A stretch of 8,689 nucleotides of DNA from Phycisphaerales bacterium UBA2402 (GCA_002343715.1 DDSA01000126.1:423-9111), one strand, 5' to 3'. Positions 1 to 7,059 are shown, counted from the stretch's first letter. Translations and numbers: made by a program. Notes: a model not told the origin generated them from the sequence alone.

Positions 1-3000
1 CGCCCGCGGCGGCCGCGGCGGTCTGAGCAGAGCCGAGCGCAGTGAAGGTGACGGGCGCGAAGCCCGAGGTCTCTCCTGCGGCGATGGTCACGACCACGGG
101 AGAGAAGGCCGAACTGGTGACGGAGGCCGAACTCCCGCCGGCGGGTGCGGGCGAGTCGAGCGTGACGACGGCCTGGCCCCCAGTGCCGAAGATGAACGGC
201 GCGGAACCGGTCACGGCGATCGAGGCGACGGCCGCGCCTGGATTGACGGTGAGGGAGAAAGAAGCGCAGTCGGAGAGGCCGCAGTCATTCTCCCAGCGGG
301 CGAAGTAGGTGGTGGTCTGTGCCGGGGAGTCGATAAGGAGGTTGTTGCCGGTGCCGATCGGGTCGCCGCCGCATGAACCCGCGAACCAGCGGAGCGTGTC
401 GCCCGAGCCGCCCGAGGCGGTGAGTGTGACGGCGCCCGCATCGGAGGCGCAGAAATCGGAGCGGTCTGCCCCGGCGCTGGTGGGGGCCTGCGGCCCGGGC
501 GCGATCGAGACGGCGACAGAGGCGCACGCGGAGAAACCGCAGGTGTTCTCGCAGCGGACGAAGTAGGTGGTGGGGGTTTCGGGCGAGTCGATGATGAGGC
601 TCGCGCCCGAGCCGATCGAGGGGCCGGAGCAGGACCCGGCGAACCAGTTGAACGTGCCCGAGCCGCCGATGGCGGAGAGGGTGATGGTCCCGCTGTCGGA
701 GGCGCAGAAGTCATTTCGATTGACCGTGGCGCCGGTGGGCGCGTCCGGGGGCTGGTTGACGATGACGGTGGTGCTGAGGCAGGCTGAACCGCCGCAGAGG
801 TTCTCGCTGCGGGCGAAGTAGGTGGTGGTCTGAGTGGGGGAGTCGATGACGACGTTGTTGCCGCCCACGGGCGTGCCGCCGCACTCAGTGGCGTACCACT
901 GGATCGAGCCCCCGCTGCCGCCGGTGGCGGAGAGGGTGATGGTCCCGCTGTCGGAGGCGCAGAAGCCCGACCGGCTGGCGGTGGCGTTGGTGGGGGCCGA
1001 GGGAAGGCCGCTGACCCCCGTGACCGAGACGTTGGTGCAGGTGGCGCTCACGGCGCCGTCGCTGGTGCGCCGTGCCCGGGCGCGGTACAGCTGCGTGCCG
1101 GGGATGTTGACGATCAGCGGGTTGCCGGTGCCGACGAACGTGCCGCCGCAGGAGGAGGTGTACCAGTCTACTTCCTCGCCCGCTCCGACGGTCGCGGAGA
1201 GGGAGACGGGCGAGCCGACGCAGGCCACGTTGGGCGTGGCCTGTACGTTGGTGGGCGCGGCCGGCGGCGGCGGGGCCTGGATCGTGAAGTTCACGTTCGA
1301 GATGTCGAAGAAGATCTGGCCGATCGGCTCGACGCGGATGCGGCAGGCCGTGGCGTTGGTGGTGACGGTGGGCAGCACTACGGTCTGGCTGCCGTCGTTG
1401 GGTGTGGAGGCGAGGAGCGTGGTCGGGAACGTGTTGCCCCCGTCGGTGGAGAGGAGGATGCGGACGTTGGCGGCGGAAAAAGGAGAGGCGTTGGTGCCCG
1501 CCACATCCCACGTCACGGTCTGGGTGCTGCCCGAGGGCCAGCTGACGGCGGTGTTGGGGCTGGTGACGGCGAAGGGGGTCGCCGTGGCGCGGACGTTGAC
1601 AATGATGGAGTCGGAGCGGACGCCACCGCCGCCGGCGCGGTTGTCGCGCACGGTGCACTTGAGGTTCATGGTGCGTGCGACGGCGGGGTACTTCTCGCCC
1701 GCGACCAGCACGCCGTTCAGGACCGAAGGCAAGCGCGGGAACGTCCGCGAGGTGGCGGAGACGGGCGAGAAGGAGCGGAAGAGCGGGCTGGCGCCGTTGT
1801 CGGCGGCGGTCAGGGCCTGGGCTGCGCCGAGGTCGAACTGCTCCCATGAGTACGAGAGCGTGTCGCCGTTGGCATCGGAGGAGGAGGCGATGGTGGCGGT
1901 GAAGGGCGTGCCGATGGGCACGTTGAAATCCGCGCCGGCGTTGATGGCGGGGATGGAGTTGCCGGTGGCCGTGTTCGAGGAACAGGTGGCGGTGTTGGTC
2001 ACGAAGGTGATGACCTGCTCGTGGCTGCGGGAGTGGAACATGACATCGGCCAGGTTCTGGAGATTGTCGGCCCCGCAGATGCCGGTGTAGGCCATGATGC
2101 TCGATCCGCTGCCGGGTTCGTAGGCGCTGTTCGAAGAGCGGTTGCCCGTGCAGGAGCCGCCCGTGCCGTTGAACGTGTGCGCTGCGCCGAACTGGTGCCC
2201 GATCTCGTGGCAGACGTAGTCGATGTAGAAAGGGTCGCCCGTGGGGCTTGGGAGGCCCGTGACGCCGCGGGCCTTGTTGTTTGTGCTGCACACCACGCCC
2301 AGGCCCGCGACGCCGCCGCCGCCGGTGGAGAAGACGTGCCCGATGTCGTAGTTGGCCGAGCCGATGACGCTGTTGATGTTGGACTGGTTCTCGCTCAGCA
2401 TGGCACCGCCGTCGTTGTTGGTGTAGGGGTCGGTGGCGGCGTTGGTGTAGACCAGGATCGAGTTGTTGTTGATGAGGGTGAGACGGATGGTGAACTCGCG
2501 CTCATAGACGGTGTTCACGCGGTTGATCGCGGTGACGATGGCGGCCTGCCCCTGGGCCACGGTGCCGCCGTGGAAGGCGGTGTACTCGCCGGTGGCGGCG
2601 CAGGCGAGTCGGTAGGTGCGCAGCGTGGTGCCGCTGACGCGCCCGGCGTAGGTGTTCTCGACGGGCTGGCCCTCGCCCTCGGTGGCGCAGAAGAAACGAT
2701 CGAAGGGCTGGGGGGCGTAGTCGCGCCGGTAGTAACTGGCGTAGTGGGTCGTGTCGCCCTTTGTGTACGGATCAACCCAGTAATCGCCGTTGGGCGAAAG
2801 GACCATGGCGTGAAAGCCCTGGGGCGTCACGTCGAAGCGAACGATCGCGGCGGGATCGTCCACGCCCTGACCCATATAGGTCCTGATCTCGGGGAACTGG
2901 GCCGCCAGGCCAGGCTCCATCACGGGAGACTCGAAGCAACGGAACGTCCCAAACCCGCCATCGGGCCGGGGGATGACGACCTCTTTGGCGAGGCCGAAAT

Positions 3001-3217
3001 CGAGCGGAAAAGCCTCCATCGGGACCGCATCGAGATGCGCCTTCAGCGGTGCATCATCGAGTTGGAAGGCGGCGAAGCGCGCGGGACGGATCCAGCGTTC
3101 GCCGGCCTCGACCCCGGCCGGCATCGCCTCCAAAGGTGTCCAGGCCGCCTGCTGAGACCACGCGACCGCCGCGGCCGCAATCGAACATAGAAAAGAGATG
3201 AAGCGGAGGTTCGACAT
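1..3217 (-). CDS. Secreted reprolysin-like zinc metalloprotease with C-terminal Ig-like repeats (partial, C-terminus beyond the window)
   Basis: This is an open frame of 1072 codons from an ATG at 3217 with no stop before the left edge. Residues 1-21 form a signal peptide: an Arg at position 5, then a hydrophobic stretch ending in an alanine-rich segment, so the protein should be exported. Residues about 105-165 resemble the propeptide-like region of bacterial reprolysin-type proteases. The catalytic motif HEIGHQFGAAH is at residues 337-347 (His337, Glu338, His341, His347), and a Met-turn SIMAY is at 373-377. Residues about 424-545 are PKD-like, and 546-647 match the VTSPN...WDVAGTN...LLSTDGGNTFP module often found behind such proteases. 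Four Ig-like repeats follow (654-994). A further Ig-like or adhesive domain rich in Ala, Ser and Val begins near 995. The family cleaves proteins using zinc; the substrate is unknown. Any C-terminal sorting or anchoring signal lies outside the window. A weak AGAAAG Shine-Dalgarno precedes the ATG. The family call is firm, the biological role is not. Confidence 0.9.
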   Translation of the reverse strand, partial: MSNLRFISFLCSIAAAAVAWSQQAAWTPLEAMPAGVEAGERWIRPARFAAFQLDDAPLKAHLDAVPMEAFPLDFGLAKEVVIPRPDGGFGTFRCFESPVMEPGLAAQFPEIRTYMGQGVDDPAAIVRFDVTPQGFHAMVLSPNGDYWVDPYTKGDTTHYASYYRRDYAPQPFDRFFCATEGEGQPVENTYAGRVSGTTLRTYRLACAATGEYTAFHGGTVAQGQAAIVTAINRVNTVYEREFTIRLTLINNNSILVYTNAATDPYTNNDGGAMLSENQSNINSVIGSANYDIGHVFSTGGGGVAGLGVVCSTNNKARGVTGLPSPTGDPFYIDYVCHEIGHQFGAAHTFNGTGGSCTGNRSSNSAYEPGSGSSIMAYTGICGADNLQNLADVMFHSRSHEQVITFVTNTATCSSNTATGNSIPAINAGADFNVPIGTPFTATIASSSDANGDTLSYSWEQFDLGAAQALTAADNGASPLFRSFSPVSATSRTFPRLPSVLNGVLVAGEKYPAVARTMNLKCTVRDNRAGGGGVRSDSIIVNVRATATPFAVTSPNTAVSWPSGSTQTVTWDVAGTNASPFSAANVRILLSTDGGNTFPTTLLASTPNDGSQTVVLPTVTTNATACRIRVEPIGQIFFDISNVNFTIQAPPPPAAPTNVQATPNVACVGSPVSLSATVGAGEEVDWYTSSCGGTFVGTGNPLIVNIPGTQLYRARARRTSDGAVSATCTNVSVTGVSGLPSAPTNATASRSGFCASDSGTITLSATGGSGGSIQWYATECGGTPVGGNNVVIDSPTQTTTYFARSENLCGGSACLSTTVIVNQPPDAPTGATVNRNDFCASDSGTITLSAIGGSGTFNWFAGSCSGPSIGSGASLIIDSPETPTTYFVRCENTCGFSACASVAVSIAPGPQAPTSAGADRSDFCASDAGAVTLTASGGSGDTLRWFAGSCGGDPIGTGNNLLIDSPAQTTTYFARWENDCGLSDCASFSLTVNPGAAVASIAVTGSAPFIFGTGGQAVVTLDSPAPAGGSSASVTSSAFSPVVVTIAAGETSGFAPVTFTALGSAQTAAAAAG
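670..710. repeat. 41-bp exact direct repeat, copy 1 (copy 2 at 925-965)
   Basis: Bases 670-710 and 925-965 are identical over 41 bp and exactly 255 bp (85 codons) apart. They encode the same FCASDSGTITLSA segment in adjacent Ig-like repeats. Synonymous positions are conserved too, which points to recent duplication or gene conversion between repeat units rather than protein-level selection alone. Confidence 0.9.
925..965. repeat. 41-bp exact direct repeat, copy 2
   Basis: This is the second copy of the 41-bp repeat at 670-710, in the same orientation and at the equivalent place in the neighbouring Ig-like unit. The third canonical unit has the same protein motif at about 440-454 but differs at several bases. 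Confidence 0.9.
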
Positions 3218-3264
3218 GCGTGGCTTTCTAAATGACAACTTATCAGACGCAGCCGCAAGAGCGC

Positions 3265-3280
3265 GGCACGGTACCGAGCC
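3265..3280. promoter_or_regulatory. 16-bp near-perfect palindrome, candidate operator
   Basis: GGCACGGTACCGAGCC is symmetric except for one position in each half-site. It lies between the metalloprotease start codon and its candidate -10 element, close to the predicted transcription start. That is a suitable place for a repressor site or a 5'-UTR hairpin. In GC-rich DNA, chance palindromes are not rare, so the call is tentative. Confidence 0.3.
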
Positions 3281-3289
3281 AGAACGCCC

Positions 3290-3298
3290 GGTATACCA
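3290..3298 (-). promoter_or_regulatory. Candidate extended -10 promoter element of the metalloprotease gene
   Basis: Read on the minus strand, this is TGGTATACC: a TATACC hexamer (4 of 6 to TATAAT) preceded by a TGn extended -10 motif. It would give a 5' leader of roughly 65 nt. The only TTG-type -35 candidate upstream (TTGTCC) is 20 bp away, longer than usual, so the extended -10 would have to carry recognition. Confidence 0.35.
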
Positions 3299-3359
3299 GA
3301 CTATTCGGGGGTGAAGGACAATTAGTTGAAGCAATTTCCTCAGAACACCGCCATGCCCG

Positions 3360-3365
3360 TATACT
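3360..3365 (+). promoter_or_regulatory. Candidate -10 element for the DUF1428 gene
   Basis: TATACT matches the -10 consensus at five of six bases and stands out in a relatively AT-rich stretch about 75 nt before the DUF1428 start. No good -35 hexamer sits 16-18 bp upstream, so this is only a candidate. Confidence 0.3.
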
Positions 3366-3427
3366 GCCCTAACTCAGTACCTCCATGTGTGGCACTTTCT
3401 TTGTGCTATCGCGCGGGGGAACGATGT

Positions 3428-3431
3428 GGAG
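3428..3431 (+). promoter_or_regulatory. Ribosome binding site that sets the DUF1428 start
   Basis: GGAG lies 9 nt ahead of the ATG at 3441. It supports that start over an in-frame ATG at 3387, which would add 18 residues unlike the family's N-terminus. Confidence 0.6.
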
Positions 3432-3440
3432 ATACAAGAT

Positions 3441-3806
3441 ATGCCCAAATACGTGGACGGTTATTTGCTCGTGGTGCCCAAGAAGAATCTCGCGGCGTAT
3501 AAGAAGATGGCCCGAACCGCCGGCAAGGTATGGATGGACCACGGCGCGCTGGAGTACCGCGAGTGCGCCGGCGATGACCTGGCCCTTCCGTGGGGGACAA
3601 ACTACACGAAACTGCTGAAGACCACGCCCAAAGAGACGGTGGTCTACTCGTGGATCGTGTACAAGTCCAAGGCCCAACGCGACAAGGTGAACCAGGCGGT
3701 GATGAAGGATCCGCGCCTGACGGCGAGCATGGACCCGAAGAAGATGCCCTTCGACATGAAGCGTATGTCGTGCGGGGGGTTTGTGCCTTTTGTGGACGCG
3801 ACCTGA
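3441..3806 (+). CDS. DUF1428 family protein (YbaA-like)
   Basis: The product has 121 residues, close to E. coli YbaA. It opens with MPKYVDGYLLVVPKKN, matching the family's KYVDGF start, and ends with the conserved SWIVYKSK, DPR, MPFD-KRM and GGF pattern (residues about 70-117). The fold is expected to be a small ferredoxin-like alpha/beta dimer of the kind seen in ABM-type monooxygenases and YciI-like proteins. No catalytic role is established for the family and none is visible here. It should be cytoplasmic: there is no signal peptide or membrane segment. The ATG at 3441 is preferred because of the GGAG site and alignment with the family N-terminus. The gene lies 95 bp upstream of the kinase on the same strand, so co-transcription is possible, but it may simply be a neighbour. 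Confidence 0.88.
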   Translation: MPKYVDGYLLVVPKKNLAAYKKMARTAGKVWMDHGALEYRECAGDDLALPWGTNYTKLLKTTPKETVVYSWIVYKSKAQRDKVNQAVMKDPRLTASMDPKKMPFDMKRMSCGGFVPFVDAT

Positions 3807-3845
3807 CCATTGCAAACGCACACCCCAACGCGCAGGGCTTTGATT

Positions 3846-3865
3846 GCCGGGAATGGCCGGCTTTC
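3846..3865 (+). terminator. Weak hairpin after the DUF1428 gene, possible attenuating terminator
   Basis: GCCGG (3846-3850) and CCGGC (3857-3861) can form a 5-bp GC-only stem with a 6-nt loop, followed by TTTCT. It sits 40 nt after the DUF1428 stop and before the kinase. The stem is short and the T-tract poor, so at most it would cause partial termination. Confidence 0.22.
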
Positions 3866-3879
3866 TCCTACACTCGTCC

Positions 3880-3894
3880 GGCGGGTGAACCGCC
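3880..3894 (+). promoter_or_regulatory. Small hairpin overlapping the Shine-Dalgarno-like site of the kinase gene
   Basis: GGCGG (3880-3884) pairs with CCGCC (3890-3894) around a 5-nt loop. The only Shine-Dalgarno-like bases before the kinase, GGGTGA (3883-3888), lie in the stem and loop. They are 7 nt from a GTG at 3896 and 13 nt from the ATG at 3902. The structure could limit translation initiation; this is inference from base pairing only. Confidence 0.25.
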
Positions 3895-3901
3895 CGTGCT
3901 C

Positions 3902-5278
3902 ATGAGCATCCACGACCAGGACACCGTTGCGCTCTCACTCTCCGGCGGCTCGCTGGGGCTGGCGCTGCGCGAGATCAACACGCCCCGGCAGCTGGGCAGC
4001 GTGCGGCTGATCCGCGAGATCGGGCGCGGCGGGATGGGCGTGGTCTGGCTCGGGCACGATGACATGCTCGGGCGCGATGTGGCGGTGAAGTTCCTGCTGG
4101 GGGCCGCGGCGACGGACGATGATCCGAACTTCGCGGTCTTCCTGGAGGGCGCACGGGCCGCGGCGAAACTCAAGTGCCCGGGCATGACGGCGGTCTTCCA
4201 CGCCGACGTGGTGGACCACGCGCCCTACATCGTGATGGAGTACGTGGACGGGCCGACGCTCAGCCGCATCGTGCAGAAGGCCGGCTCGCTGCCCCTGCCC
4301 GCGGCGCTGGGGGTGATGGAGAAGGTGTGCGCGACGGTGGCGGAACTGCACGAGGCGGGGATCATCCACCGCGACATCAAGCCGAGCAACATCATGCTCG
4401 ACACGGACTGCCGCGTGTACCTGACGGATTTCGGCATCGCCATCACCCGTCCGGTGGGCGAGAGCGGGTCGGACAAGGCGGGGCTGGCGGGGACCCCCGC
4501 GTACATGGCCCCGGAGGCTTTCGACGAGGTCGCGAGCACCCGGACGGATACGTATGCGCTGGGCGTGACGATGTACGAACTGCTGACCGGGGCGGCGCCG
4601 TTCGAGGGGGAGTACACCCAGGTGCGCGAGATGCACCGCACGCGGGAGTTGCCCCTCGCCGCGTTGAGGGACAAGAACATCGATCCGTCGATCGTCGAGA
4701 TCATCGAGCGTGCCACGAACAAAGACCCCAAGTACCGCTACAAGACGGCGCGGCACCTGATCGAGGCGCTGGAGCGTGCCCCGCTGCCGAAAGCGGTTCG
4801 CCAGCGGGCGGACTCGGAGTTGCGTTCGGCGGCGCTGCGCTGCCGCGCCGGGGGCGACGGCCCCGCCGACAAGGAAGGTTCATCGGCCACGCTCTCGGGG
4901 CGGTCGCTCTACGACCACCTTTCGACGCTGGCGGCGAAGAAACGCTCGGACATGCCCACGCCCGCGGCCCATCCTCGCGTCGAAGAACAGCCCGTGAGCG
5001 GGGATTCGGAGACGGCCTCGATCGAGTTGCCGATGCCCGGGGTGAGCAGTTACACGTGCCCGTCGTGCCGGGCGCGGTTCTCATCCCCGGCGGCGGTGGT
5101 CCTGTGCCCCAGTTGCGGGAGCGGTGTGGTGGGTTCAACGCCGCGGCTGGTTCCGGTGAACCCGCACGAGGCCGAGGAAGAACTCCTGCGGCCGACGACG
5201 GTGCTGTGGATCGGCGCTGGGGTCTTCGGCGTGATCCTGGTGATTGTCCTGGTCGTGGTCTTCTGGCCCTGGAAGTAG
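3902..5278 (+). CDS. Ser/Thr protein kinase (PknB/Hanks type) with C-terminal zinc ribbon and membrane anchor
   Basis: The product has 458 residues. The kinase domain spans about 34-290: glycine loop GRGGMG (41-46), ATP lysine in VAVK (Lys63), HRDIKPSN (156-163, catalytic Asp158), DFG (176-178), GTPAYMAPE (197-205) and the late conserved Arg279. All core catalytic residues are present except that the alphaC region reads FLEGAR, with glutamate one place before its usual spot. A polar linker (about 291-384) leads to a zinc-ribbon-like CPSC...CPSC (Cys386, 389, 402, 405). A hydrophobic segment (about 432-454) ends the protein in WPWK. The kinase and zinc ribbon should face the cytoplasm, with no extracellular sensor. 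The ATG at 3902 is chosen because the kinase fold begins soon after; GTG at 3896 is an alternative with better Shine-Dalgarno spacing. The frame stays open to 3590 inside the DUF1428 gene, but that extension has no kinase-like content. Targets are unknown. Confidence 0.93.
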   Translation: MSIHDQDTVALSLSGGSLGLALREINTPRQLGSVRLIREIGRGGMGVVWLGHDDMLGRDVAVKFLLGAAATDDDPNFAVFLEGARAAAKLKCPGMTAVFHADVVDHAPYIVMEYVDGPTLSRIVQKAGSLPLPAALGVMEKVCATVAELHEAGIIHRDIKPSNIMLDTDCRVYLTDFGIAITRPVGESGSDKAGLAGTPAYMAPEAFDEVASTRTDTYALGVTMYELLTGAAPFEGEYTQVREMHRTRELPLAALRDKNIDPSIVEIIERATNKDPKYRYKTARHLIEALERAPLPKAVRQRADSELRSAALRCRAGGDGPADKEGSSATLSGRSLYDHLSTLAAKKRSDMPTPAAHPRVEEQPVSGDSETASIELPMPGVSSYTCPSCRARFSSPAAVVLCPSCGSGVVGSTPRLVPVNPHEAEEELLRPTTVLWIGAGVFGVILVIVLVVVFWPWK

Positions 5279-5280
5279 CC

Positions 5281-5823
5281 GTGCCCCCACCTCCCACCCC
5301 TCCCACAGACCCCTCACCGCTGACGCTCGATGCGCCGTGGCGGCTCGCGTACCTGGAGTCGCTCAGCGCCGCGGACAAGACGGGTGGGCCGCCCTCGACG
5401 GGGTCGTTCCTGCGGGATGACTGGTTGTCGCCCGAACGCGACCGCGAGAACCATGTCATCGTCCGCACGGCGGAGGGGATGATCCTTCTCAACGCCTACC
5501 CGTACGCCAACGGGCACCTGCTGGTCGCCCTGGGCGAGCCGGCCCCGCGCCTGCTCGACTATGCGCCGGCCCAGCGCGCGGCCTTCTGGGCGCTGGTGGA
5601 CCGCGCGGCGGACCTGATGGAGCGGACGCTGGAGCCGCAGGGGATCAACTTCGGCGTGAACCAGGGCCGCGCGGCGGGGGCGGGCGTGCCGCAGCACCTG
5701 CACGCGCACCTCGTGCCCCGCTGGGGCGGGGACACCAACTTCATCAGCGTGGTGGGGCAGGTCCGCGTGATCCCGGGATCGCTCGATGCGATGTGGGAAC
5801 GGTACAAGCGCGTGGCGGGGTGA
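5281..5823 (+). CDS. HIT family protein, Ap4A phosphorylase-like
   Basis: The product has 180 residues. It carries the histidine triad QHLHAHLVPRWGGDTNF at 138-154 (His139, His141, His143), with His141 in the place of the nucleophile. PWRLAYL at 19-25 and NQGRAAGAGVPQ at 127-138 match the bacterial Ap4A phosphorylase-like branch (Rv2613c type), which splits diadenosine tetraphosphate with phosphate into ATP and ADP. The branch call rests on motif resemblance; a general dinucleotide hydrolase is possible. The GTG at 5281 follows the kinase stop by 2 nt and has GGAAG 5 nt before it. No later start keeps the PWRLAYL block. The tight spacing indicates co-transcription and probably translational coupling with the kinase. 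The first 15 residues are proline-rich and likely disordered. Cytoplasmic. Confidence 0.9.
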   Translation: MPPPPTPPTDPSPLTLDAPWRLAYLESLSAADKTGGPPSTGSFLRDDWLSPERDRENHVIVRTAEGMILLNAYPYANGHLLVALGEPAPRLLDYAPAQRAAFWALVDRAADLMERTLEPQGINFGVNQGRAAGAGVPQHLHAHLVPRWGGDTNFISVVGQVRVIPGSLDAMWERYKRVAG

Positions 5824-5877
5824 ACACGCATCGGCGATCAGGGCCGCGATATGGCGAGGATCTGACGAACGCTTCGA

Positions 5878-7059
5878 TCAGGTGATGTTGACGGGCATCA
5901 CGACGTAGAGAAAGTCGTTGCCGCTCTTGATGAGGCCGGGCTTGCTGCCGGCCTTGAGTTCCATGATGATCTGCGGGTCGGTCATCACCTTGAGGGCATC
6001 GGTGATAAAGACGGGGTTGAACCCGATCTCGATGTCCTCACCGTCGTAGTTGGCCAGGGGCACCTTGACGTTGGCCTCGCCCTGCTCCGGGGCGCGGCTG
6101 GAGAGTTCGAGCTGGCGGTCCTTGGCGCTGAAGGCCAGCCGCACGCCGCGGGATTCTTCGTTGGTGAGCAGCGCGGCCCGGCGCACGGCGGACATGACGA
6201 CATCGCGGTCGAAGGTGACCTTCTTGTCGTTGTCCTTGGGGATGACATCCTCGTAGGGAGGGAACGCGCCCTCGACAAGGTTGGAGACCAGCACGGCCCG
6301 GCCCGGGCTGGCGGCGGTGCCGAAGGAGAAGAGAATCTGGTTGTCGGTGATGGCGATCTGCACCGCCTCGTCATGCTCCTTAATGAGTTTCTGCAGCATG
6401 CCCAGGCCCTTGGTCGGCACGATGCACTGGACCGCCTTGGCGTCTTTGTCCTTGTCGCCCGAGAGAGAGGCCCGGGCGACGGCCAGGCGGCGGCCATCGG
6501 TGGCGACGAGCTCGAGGCGCTTGCCGTCGCGCTTGAAGAGCACGCCGTTGATCGCGTACCGGCTGGTCTCTCTCGCGGTGGCGAAGAGCGTTCTGGCCAC
6601 CAGTTCGCCCAGCGATCCGGCGGGGTGGGTCAGCGTGGCCTTGGCCTTGGGCGTGTCGCCGGAGCCGGCCACCGCCGCTGCAAAGTCGGGGATCGGCGGG
6701 AACTCGGCGGGCGGATAGCCAAAGACCTTGAACTGCGCATCGGAACCCTTGATGAGGCAGGCTTCGCCGTCGGTTTCGAGCGTGAGGGTCGGTTCGTTCT
6801 CTTCGGCGGAGGTGATCCCGCGGAGTTTGTCGGCGGGGATCAGGACCGAGCCGGCTTTATGGACATCGACCTGCGAGAGCGAGACACGCAGGCTGATCTC
6901 GGCATCGGTGGCTTCGAGGACCAGTTCGCTGCCGCCGCCGGACTTCTTCGCGGTGAGTTTGATGCAGGTCAGGTGCTGCTTGGGCGTGCGCACCGCCGCG
7001 ACACCAGAGACGAGATTGACGGCTTCGAGAAACGCGGAACGATCGACGATGACCTTCAT
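5878..7059 (-). CDS. dnaN: DNA polymerase III subunit beta (sliding clamp)
   Basis: The product has 393 residues (E. coli 366). It forms the ring that tethers Pol III to DNA and recruits many partners through a pocket in each monomer. Visible family marks are the start MKVIVDRSAFLEAV, FPPIPDF (120-126), RYAINGVLF (168-176), ATDGRRLAVAR (187-197), LVEGAFPPYEDVIPK (261-275) and the C-terminal end VVMPVNIT, where clamps carry their conserved MP motif. The extra length lies mainly in loops, including about 130-147 and 200-209, the latter rich in Lys and Asp. The ATG at 7059 is preferred to an in-frame ATG at 7128: it has GAGGG 5 nt upstream, aligns with the usual N-terminus, and lies after the promoter. 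The gene converges on the HIT gene with a 54-bp gap in which I see no convincing terminator. dnaA is not adjacent, unlike the common dnaA-dnaN order. Confidence 0.97.
   Translation of the reverse strand: MKVIVDRSAFLEAVNLVSGVAAVRTPKQHLTCIKLTAKKSGGGSELVLEATDAEISLRVSLSQVDVHKAGSVLIPADKLRGITSAEENEPTLTLETDGEACLIKGSDAQFKVFGYPPAEFPPIPDFAAAVAGSGDTPKAKATLTHPAGSLGELVARTLFATARETSRYAINGVLFKRDGKRLELVATDGRRLAVARASLSGDKDKDAKAVQCIVPTKGLGMLQKLIKEHDEAVQIAITDNQILFSFGTAASPGRAVLVSNLVEGAFPPYEDVIPKDNDKKVTFDRDVVMSAVRRAALLTNEESRGVRLAFSAKDRQLELSSRAPEQGEANVKVPLANYDGEDIEIGFNPVFITDALKVMTDPQIIMELKAGSKPGLIKSGNDFLYVVMPVNIT

Larger units (their letters stand above)
236..1258 (-). repeat. Four tandem Ig-like repeats (Ig_7 / CHU_C-associated type) within the metalloprotease
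   Basis: The four units, in protein order, lie at 998-1258 (87 residues, divergent), 743-997 (85), 488-742 (85) and 236-487 (84). The last three share APT at the start, then FCASD, a GGSG turn, W(Y/F)A followed by a Cys-Gly/Ser-Gly, a SPxxxTTYF(A/V)R strand, and ENxCG ahead of a final Cys. Each canonical unit has at least four cysteines at fixed positions, which suggests two disulfides in an exported stalk. The first unit keeps the fold-like pattern but lacks FCASD and one cysteine. Domains of this type are usually adhesive or spacer modules in secreted proteins. The family name is from recall of the motif pattern and was not searched. Confidence 0.85.

Noticed and set aside
834..2090. Long plus-strand open frame of 418 codons opposite the metalloprotease
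   Set aside because: It is antisense to a clearly recognised protein with intact motifs, and its translation has no family resemblance. High GC content produces such open antisense frames.
885..2291. Long minus-strand open frame in another phase within the metalloprotease
   Set aside because: Its translation is dominated by Arg, His and Pro, typical of an out-of-frame reading of GC-rich coding DNA.
2021..3190. Plus-strand open frame of 389 codons opposite the protease N-terminal half
   Set aside because: It is Val/Ala/Gly/Asp-rich and repetitive, the usual antisense image of the real gene. There is no domain and no ribosome binding site.
3387..3440. Earlier ATG for the DUF1428 gene
   Set aside because: It adds 18 residues not seen in the family, and the GGAG site supports the ATG at 3441.
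3590..5278. Kinase start 104 codons earlier, inside the DUF1428 gene
   Set aside because: The added residues are out-of-frame DUF1428 sequence followed by noncoding DNA. Starts at 3902 or 3896 fit the family better.
4174..5823. Apparent 549-codon gene joining an out-of-frame kinase region to the HIT protein
   Set aside because: The upstream part overlaps the kinase in a wrong frame and is meaningless as protein. The HIT domain begins at the GTG at 5281.
5824..5877. Bidirectional terminator between the HIT gene and dnaN
   Set aside because: Only short, bulged pairings are possible and there is no T-tract on either strand.
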